The notes beneath the pieces were generated by a model. That model was given only the letters and a program-made list of their open reading frames with translations. It ran no database searches and was not told the origin of the DNA. DNA of 64,000 bases from Streptomyces sp. A3M-1-3 (GTDB taxonomy: Bacteria; Actinomycetota; Actinomycetes; Streptomycetales; Streptomycetaceae). Location: positions 62,001 to 126,000 of the forward strand of contig NZ_JANAVP010000009.1 of the NCBI RefSeq assembly GCF_024213665.1. Direction: 5' to 3'. How positions within the stretch are numbered: the first letter of the stretch is position 1; each line of letters opens with the position of its first letter. The position numbers were made by a program, and so were the translations under genes. Positions 59,876 through 64,000 of the stretch are shown here, piece by piece.

Positions 59876-60088
59876 TTACCACGCCGCCTTGGTGGCGGTC
59901 TTCCCGGTCCTCTCGGACGGCAGCAGCGCCCACAGCGCGAGGTAGACGAGGAACTGCGGTCCCGGCAGCAGGCACGAGACCAGGAAGATCACGCGCATCG
60001 TGGTCGCGGAGGTGCCGAAGCGCCTGGCCAGCGCTGCGCACACGCCGCCGATCATGCGTCCGTCGCGGGGGCGAACAAGAGCGGTCAT
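59876..60088 (-). CDS. PspC-domain small membrane protein
   Basis: A 70-residue PspC-domain protein: RPRDGRMIGGVCAALARRFGTSATTMRVIFLVSCLLPGPQFLVYLALWALLP covers the whole domain. PspC proteins sit in the cytoplasmic membrane and respond to envelope stress in other bacteria. AAGGAG seven bases before ATG 60088 confirms the start. It is convergent with the remnant at 59449-59863. Confidence 0.85.
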   Translation of the reverse strand: MTALVRPRDGRMIGGVCAALARRFGTSATTMRVIFLVSCLLPGPQFLVYLALWALLPSERTGKTATKAAW

Positions 60089-60178
60089 GGTGGGCTCCTT
60101 ACGCGAGCTTCGCGGGAGCCGCTCGGTGTGCTCCCGATGCCTCCATCCTGGCGGTCGCGAAGCGGGCAAAGCGTCGCT

Positions 60179-60724
60179 CTACGGGGCGATCCCGACCCTG
60201 GGAATCGTCGGGGTCGCCCCCTGAGGTGAGTCCCCCCGGGGGACGGCGGCCGAGGGGTGCCGCTGCTGCCTGCGGCGGAGCCTGGCCCGCATCGCCGGTA
60301 CGACGGCCAGGTGGGCCAGGGCCACTCCGGCGGTGTTCAGCAGCAGCGAGTCCACGTCGACGACCTGCCCCGGCACCCCGGTCTGCAGCAGTTCGATGCC
60401 GAGCGAGATCAGGGCACCGGCCGCGACGGTACGGGCCAGCGAAGCCAGCGGCGAGACGGTGAGCCTCCCCCCGGCCAGCGGAAGCAGCACCCCGAGCGGG
60501 GCGAGCAGCAGCAGCCCCTCACCGATGCGACGCGCGGCCTCCAGCGGCCCGTAGGCGAGGTCGGCCTTGATCCCGGCGAGCGGAGTCAGATTCGCCGCGG
60601 TCATCCACGGCACGTCCAGCGGGCGCAGCGTGAGCCACCCGACCATCACCAGATGCGCGGAGAGGAGTACGACCCCCGCCGCGCGGAAGCGGATGACGGC
60701 ACTGCCGCCCGAAGCACGCTGCAC
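60179..60724 (-). CDS. VanZ-family membrane protein
   Basis: A 181-residue VanZ-like protein with about four helices; VMVGWLTLRPLDVPWMTAANLTPL at the N-terminus and ALISLGIELLQTGVPGQVVDVDSLLLNTAGVALA are the family blocks. VanZ proteins confer low-level teicoplanin resistance or act in envelope biogenesis; role here unknown. GTG 60724 is the best start; TTG 60733 is possible. The basic/Pro-rich C-terminus is short-lived in conservation. Confidence 0.8.
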   Translation of the reverse strand: MQRASGGSAVIRFRAAGVVLLSAHLVMVGWLTLRPLDVPWMTAANLTPLAGIKADLAYGPLEAARRIGEGLLLLAPLGVLLPLAGGRLTVSPLASLARTVAAGALISLGIELLQTGVPGQVVDVDSLLLNTAGVALAHLAVVPAMRARLRRRQQRHPSAAVPRGDSPQGATPTIPRVGIAP

Positions 60725-60912
60725 GCCCCCCAAGACGCACCGACCGGCGGGATCGGTTCCGCCTGGCGCGCCCCGGGGCCGGTGTTATCTGTAGGAGGTG
60801 CTCTACGCACTGCAACAGCATGACCTGCGGCATCAGAAGATGGAGCTGTCGGCGATCCGTCCGATCGTCAAGCGGCTGGCGGGGACGGAGTGCCGGACTG
60901 TCCTCGAGCACG

Positions 60913-61134
60913 ACAAGTCTGCGGACGGACCTGGAACTTGCCAGGCAGCAGATCACCGCGCTGCGGGCCGAACGGGACCAGCTGAAGGCCGCTCTGCAGC
61001 GGCACCTGGGCCAGCAGCTCGACCAGATCGCGGCCGCCGACCTCGTAGCACGGGTGAACGAGCTCACCCGTCAGCACGAGGAACTGACCACCGACGGGGA
61101 CACACTGCGGCAGGAGAAAGCGACCGGCAGATGA
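60913..61134 (+). pseudogene. Fragment of a DUF6262-like (transposition helper) coiled-coil protein
   Basis: LRTDLELARQQITALRAERDQLKAALQRHLGQQL and DLVARVNELTRQHEELTTDGDTLRQEK form a coiled coil that resembles the C-terminal part of DUF6262/TnpC-like accessory proteins of site-specific-recombinase transposons. Upstream in-frame sequence is meaningless and no start signal is seen, so this is a truncated remnant. It marks past mobile-element activity beside the TPR regulator. Confidence 0.5.
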
Positions 61135-61153
61135 GTCCTGATCCTCGAAACCG

Positions 61154-62545
61154 TCAGGCGGCGACGCCGAGTTCCTTCCTGGTCCGCTGGACGAACTCGC
61201 GGACGGCCGGCTCACGCCACCAGGGGGCGAGGGCGGCGTTGAATTCGCGGACGTAGTCCAGGGCCCGGCTTGACTGGACGCGGGTGAGGATGCCGACGGA
61301 GCGGTGGCCCAGTTCCAGGCCGTGGTCGAGGTCGCGGTCCTGAAGGTGGGCGGTTCCGACGATGGCGAGCCGCATGCCGACGGAGCGGGTGAACACTCCG
61401 GGCGGCATGGCAGCGGCCTGCTGGTTCCAGGCGAAGGCGGCCTTGGGATTCTTCAGGTCCCGGAAGACCTCGGCGGCATCGGCCGACAGGCGGGCGTGGT
61501 GATAGAAGTCGATCCAAGCGGGTTCAGATCCGATGCCGGCGTCCGCCTGGCCCAGGAGGTCCTCGGAGGCGGCCAGAGCCCGTGAGGCCGCCCTGGGATC
61601 GTTCTCACGCGCATGGGCTCGGGCCTCGATGAGCTTGGTGAACGCCAGCACCCTCGGGGCGGCATGGCCCTTGGCCCGTTCGAAGGCGCCCTGGGCCATG
61701 TCGATCGCTTCGCTGGCGAACCCTCGCAGCAGCGACTGCATCGCCATGGTGGTGAGCACATAGCAGCCCAGCTGGATGTCCCCACCCGCGCGGGCCAGGC
61801 GGAGGGCCTGGATGAAGTGCCGCTGGGCGGCTTCGTGCTCGCCGACGTCGAACGCGGTCCAACCTGCCAGCCGGGAGAGCTCAGCGGTCACGGAGAACAG
61901 CTCCCGGCCGACCTCGTCGGTGAAGGAGCCTTGCAGCATCAGGGCGGCGCGTTCTTGCAGACAAGTGGTGACGGAGTTGGCCTTCCAGTTCCCGCCGCCA
62001 TACTTCGAGTCCCAGCGTCGGGCGTCATCTGCGGCATCCCGCAGTTCGTCGAGGTCCGCCCGGCCGACCTGTTTCCCACCACGGTGGTGGGCGGTGTCGT
62101 CGGCGGGTGTGACCAGCCACCGGGTGACGGGGATGGTGAAGGCGGACACGGCGAAGCCGGATCCGGTGAGGAAGTCGCGGCGGTTCACGGAGCTCCAGAA
62201 CGAAGTGGCAGCGCGGACTGCGTCGGCGGGATCTCGCGGGAAATCCAACCCCATGTTCGTGTCCGGTGTCTCCGCCTCGCCCATACCGATCTCCGCGAGG
62301 CTGACCGGACGACCGAGCCGTTCGGCGAGGGCCTGCGTGATCAGCTTCGGCACCGGCCACTTCGGAGTCATGCCGCGGCGGCACCAGTTCGCGACGGAGG
62401 TATGCGAGTAGTCCGTCTCCAGGCCGGCTGCCTGGGCGAGCTGGTTGACACGCAGAGCCAGGGACTTGTGGCTTGCGCCAGAGGCTTCGATGAGCCGGGC
62501 CAGGTCCATGTTGGGCGGACGAGTCCGGCGGGCGGTCGACGCCAC
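61154..62545 (-). CDS. HTH regulator with TPR-like repeats
   Basis: A 463-residue protein: an N-terminal helix-turn-helix (LARLIEASGASHKSLALRVNQLAQAAGLETDYSHTSVANWCRRGMTP), a spacer with NRRDFLTGSGFAVSAFTIPV (a twin-arginine-like hydrophobic stretch, probably not a signal here) and a C-terminal all-helical TPR-like region. The pattern occurs in streptomycete regulators of secondary metabolism and development. GTG 62545 is preceded by GGGAGAAGG. It diverges from the asparagine synthase-like gene across 299 bases with several inverted repeats, which it may bind. Confidence 0.78.
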   Translation of the reverse strand: MASTARRTRPPNMDLARLIEASGASHKSLALRVNQLAQAAGLETDYSHTSVANWCRRGMTPKWPVPKLITQALAERLGRPVSLAEIGMGEAETPDTNMGLDFPRDPADAVRAATSFWSSVNRRDFLTGSGFAVSAFTIPVTRWLVTPADDTAHHRGGKQVGRADLDELRDAADDARRWDSKYGGGNWKANSVTTCLQERAALMLQGSFTDEVGRELFSVTAELSRLAGWTAFDVGEHEAAQRHFIQALRLARAGGDIQLGCYVLTTMAMQSLLRGFASEAIDMAQGAFERAKGHAAPRVLAFTKLIEARAHARENDPRAASRALAASEDLLGQADAGIGSEPAWIDFYHHARLSADAAEVFRDLKNPKAAFAWNQQAAAMPPGVFTRSVGMRLAIVGTAHLQDRDLDHGLELGHRSVGILTRVQSSRALDYVREFNAALAPWWREPAVREFVQRTRKELGVAA

Positions 62546-62844
62546 GACCTTCTCCCTTGACCGGGTACTGGAGCGTTACGCACACGAACCCGTGTTTGAG
62601 CACGGAGTCGTACGTGACTGAGCACGAAGAGCCGTACGCAACACGTGTGTTGGGTCACCGAGGGTATTGCCTGGCGGGCCCGCAGTGAACCGCGTCTGTG
62701 AGTTGTGAGCCCCCTTGCGAGCCCTCCCCCGGCTTCCCCCGGCCCGCTGAGATGAGAGCCCAGGCCGCCGCCGGGACGGACAGGGATTCCTCCCGGCGGC
62801 TGCCGCCGCCAAGGCACCACCACTCACACTCGGGGGTGAACCAG
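62546..62844. promoter_or_regulatory. Divergent control region with several inverted repeats
   Basis: ACACG-N4-CGTGT (62580-62593), two direct copies of TGAGCACG (62598-62625) and CAACAC-GT-GTGTTG (near 62638-62651) lie between the TPR regulator and the asparagine synthase-like gene. No gene lies within. They are candidate operators for the divergent pair; the plus-strand ribosome-binding site is CGGGGG at 62831-62836. Confidence 0.5.
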
Positions 62845-64000
62845 ATGTGCGGAATCGCAGGACTGGCCGGAGGCGACGCCATCCGGCACCAGACCACAGT
62901 CCAGGCCATGGGGCTGTCCCAGCACTACCGCGGCCCGGACGGCACCATGCACGCCGCCGCCTCGGACGGTCGGGCAGTGCTGGCCATGAACACGCTGCTG
63001 ATCGTCGACCCGCAGGCCCATCCCGGGCCCTACCTCGACCGCGAGAGCGGGATCCTGCTGGCCTTCAACGGCGAGATCTACAACTTCCGCCAGCAAGCCG
63101 CCGCCTGGGGCATCCGGCTCGCGGCCCGGGAGTCGGACGCCCACTTCCTGCTGCGGGCCTGGGCCAAACTCGGCCCGGCCTGCCTGGACGGGCTGGACGG
63201 CATGTTCGCCCTCGCCGTCTATGACCCACAGGCCGGCCGACTGTTCCTCGCGCGGGACCGGCTCGGCGAGAAGCCCCTTTACTGGCGCCTCGACGGCGGC
63301 CGGCTCGCGTTCGCCTCCGAGGTCACCACCCTGACCGGCTACGGGACGGCCCCGCTGGTCCTGCGGCCGGAGGTCGTGGCAATCGAGACCCCGGTCGGCG
63401 TCGACACCCCGTTCCAGGGCATCCAGCTGCTGGCCCCCGCCACACTGCTGGCCTTTGACGTCGCCAGCGGATCACTCGACCAGCAGACCTGGTGGCGGCT
63501 GGAAGACCGCCAGCCTTTCGAAGGCGACTACACGGCCGCGCTCGCGAAGTACTCCGTCGTGCTCGCCGAGCAGATCCCGCTGCGGGCCCCGGCCTGTGAC
63601 TTCGCGCTGCTGCTGTCGGGCGGGCTGGACTCCTCGGTGCTGGCCTACCTGATGCGGCCGCCGGTCTGCGTCACCGTCCGCTACCGCGGGCAGGACCGGC
63701 TCGACGAATCCAAGATCGCCGCCCGGATCGCGAAAGACATCGGCGCCGAGCTCGTGGTGGTCGAGCCGGACCACGTCGACTTCACCACCGTCCTACCGCA
63801 CATGATGTCCGCCCTGGACTACCCGATGGGCAACGCGTCGACATTCTCCGAGCACATGGCCTACCGGAAGGTCTCCGACCTGGGCCTGAAGGTCGTGATC
63901 GGAGGGCTGGGACCGGACGAATTCCTGATGGGCTACGTCCGCCAGGCCCTCGTCCTGTTCGGTCCGGACACCGTGCTGGACGCGGGCTTGGAGGCATACC
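62845..64000 (+). CDS. Asparagine synthase-like (class B) amidotransferase, partial
   Basis: The 5' part (385 codons) of an asparagine synthetase B-type protein. Met1-Cys2-Gly-Ile starts the Ntn glutaminase domain with Cys2 as nucleophile, and FNGEIYNF, RGPDG and RLGEKPLYW follow. The synthetase domain opens with the PP-loop SGGLDSS near residue 258 and continues to GGLGPDEFLMGY. The frame is still open at the window end. Such proteins make asparagine or act as amide-bond-forming enzymes in natural-product pathways. Relation to the divergent TPR regulator suggests a local gene cluster beyond the window. Start ATG 62845 has CGGGGG upstream. Confidence 0.87.
   Translation, partial: MCGIAGLAGGDAIRHQTTVQAMGLSQHYRGPDGTMHAAASDGRAVLAMNTLLIVDPQAHPGPYLDRESGILLAFNGEIYNFRQQAAAWGIRLAARESDAHFLLRAWAKLGPACLDGLDGMFALAVYDPQAGRLFLARDRLGEKPLYWRLDGGRLAFASEVTTLTGYGTAPLVLRPEVVAIETPVGVDTPFQGIQLLAPATLLAFDVASGSLDQQTWWRLEDRQPFEGDYTAALAKYSVVLAEQIPLRAPACDFALLLSGGLDSSVLAYLMRPPVCVTVRYRGQDRLDESKIAARIAKDIGAELVVVEPDHVDFTTVLPHMMSALDYPMGNASTFSEHMAYRKVSDLGLKVVIGGLGPDEFLMGYVRQALVLFGPDTVLDAGLEAY

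Overview
The window is about 64 kb of very GC-rich actinobacterial DNA and almost certainly comes from a Streptomyces chromosome. The evidence is codon use with G/C in third positions, frequent GTG starts, a TTA codon confined to an XRE regulator of the DUF397-paired type, an SCO4848-family membrane protein, and a gene order that, from memory, resembles the S. coelicolor core region running from trpS (about SCO4839) to adenosine deaminase (about SCO4901). No rRNA, tRNA, CRISPR array or intact mobile element was recognised.

Layout. 1-1028: the 3' end of trpS and a 2H phosphoesterase. 1071-4896: a divergent four-gene set for decaprenylphosphoryl-arabinose synthesis, dprE2-dprE1 on the minus strand and PAP2-ubiA on the plus strand. 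5333-11000: a YihY membrane protein, a D,D-carboxypeptidase, the SCO4848-family protein, a metallophosphoesterase and an orphan solute-binding protein. 11020-16935: regulators (TetR, MarR, Lrp) beside transporters and small proteins; one TetR/DCC/membrane operon has a promoter bracketed by two identical-type palindromes. 17039-19191: a DUF5753 XRE/DUF397 pair, then debris including a broken IS5-type transposase. 19279-22556: a LuxR/TPR regulator and an FAD oxidase. 22640-26044: the sdhCDAB operon. 26238-34607: a UraD-like gene with no normal start codon, a GH20 hexosaminidase, unknown proteins, an ECF sigma factor with a membrane partner, an L,D-transpeptidase and an acyl-CoA mutase large subunit. 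34700-43849: a LysE exporter and a nonulosonic-acid (probably Kdn teichulosonic acid) cell-wall glycopolymer cluster. 44006-52353: an M20 amidohydrolase, then a nucleoside uptake and salvage block (BMP lipoprotein, ATPase, two permeases, cytidine deaminase, thymidine phosphorylase). 52431-58942: a STAS protein, a SigX5-type sigma factor, a second L,D-transpeptidase, MFS/LysR, a hydrolase and adenosine deaminase. 58943-64000: small secreted or membrane proteins, gene remnants, a TPR regulator, and an asparagine synthase-like gene that runs off the window end.

How it fits together. Two themes stand out. The first is envelope building: DPA synthesis, D,D- and L,D-peptidases and the nonulosonic-acid glycopolymer. 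The second is nucleoside scavenging: the BMP/ABC-cdd-deoA block and the distant adenosine deaminase share a CTACGCGCGTAG-type palindrome in their promoters, suggesting one repressor. The most unusual items are the in-frame fusion of a CMP-sialate-type cytidylyltransferase to a NeuB-type synthase, the large Ala/Pro/Gly-rich inserts in that protein and in its neighbour, an Ala in place of the benzothiazinone-reactive Cys of DprE1, two genes whose expected start codon reads ATA or ATC, and many -10-N7-start arrangements typical of leaderless transcripts. No wholly new multi-gene system is evident. Everything here is read by eye; no database search was run.
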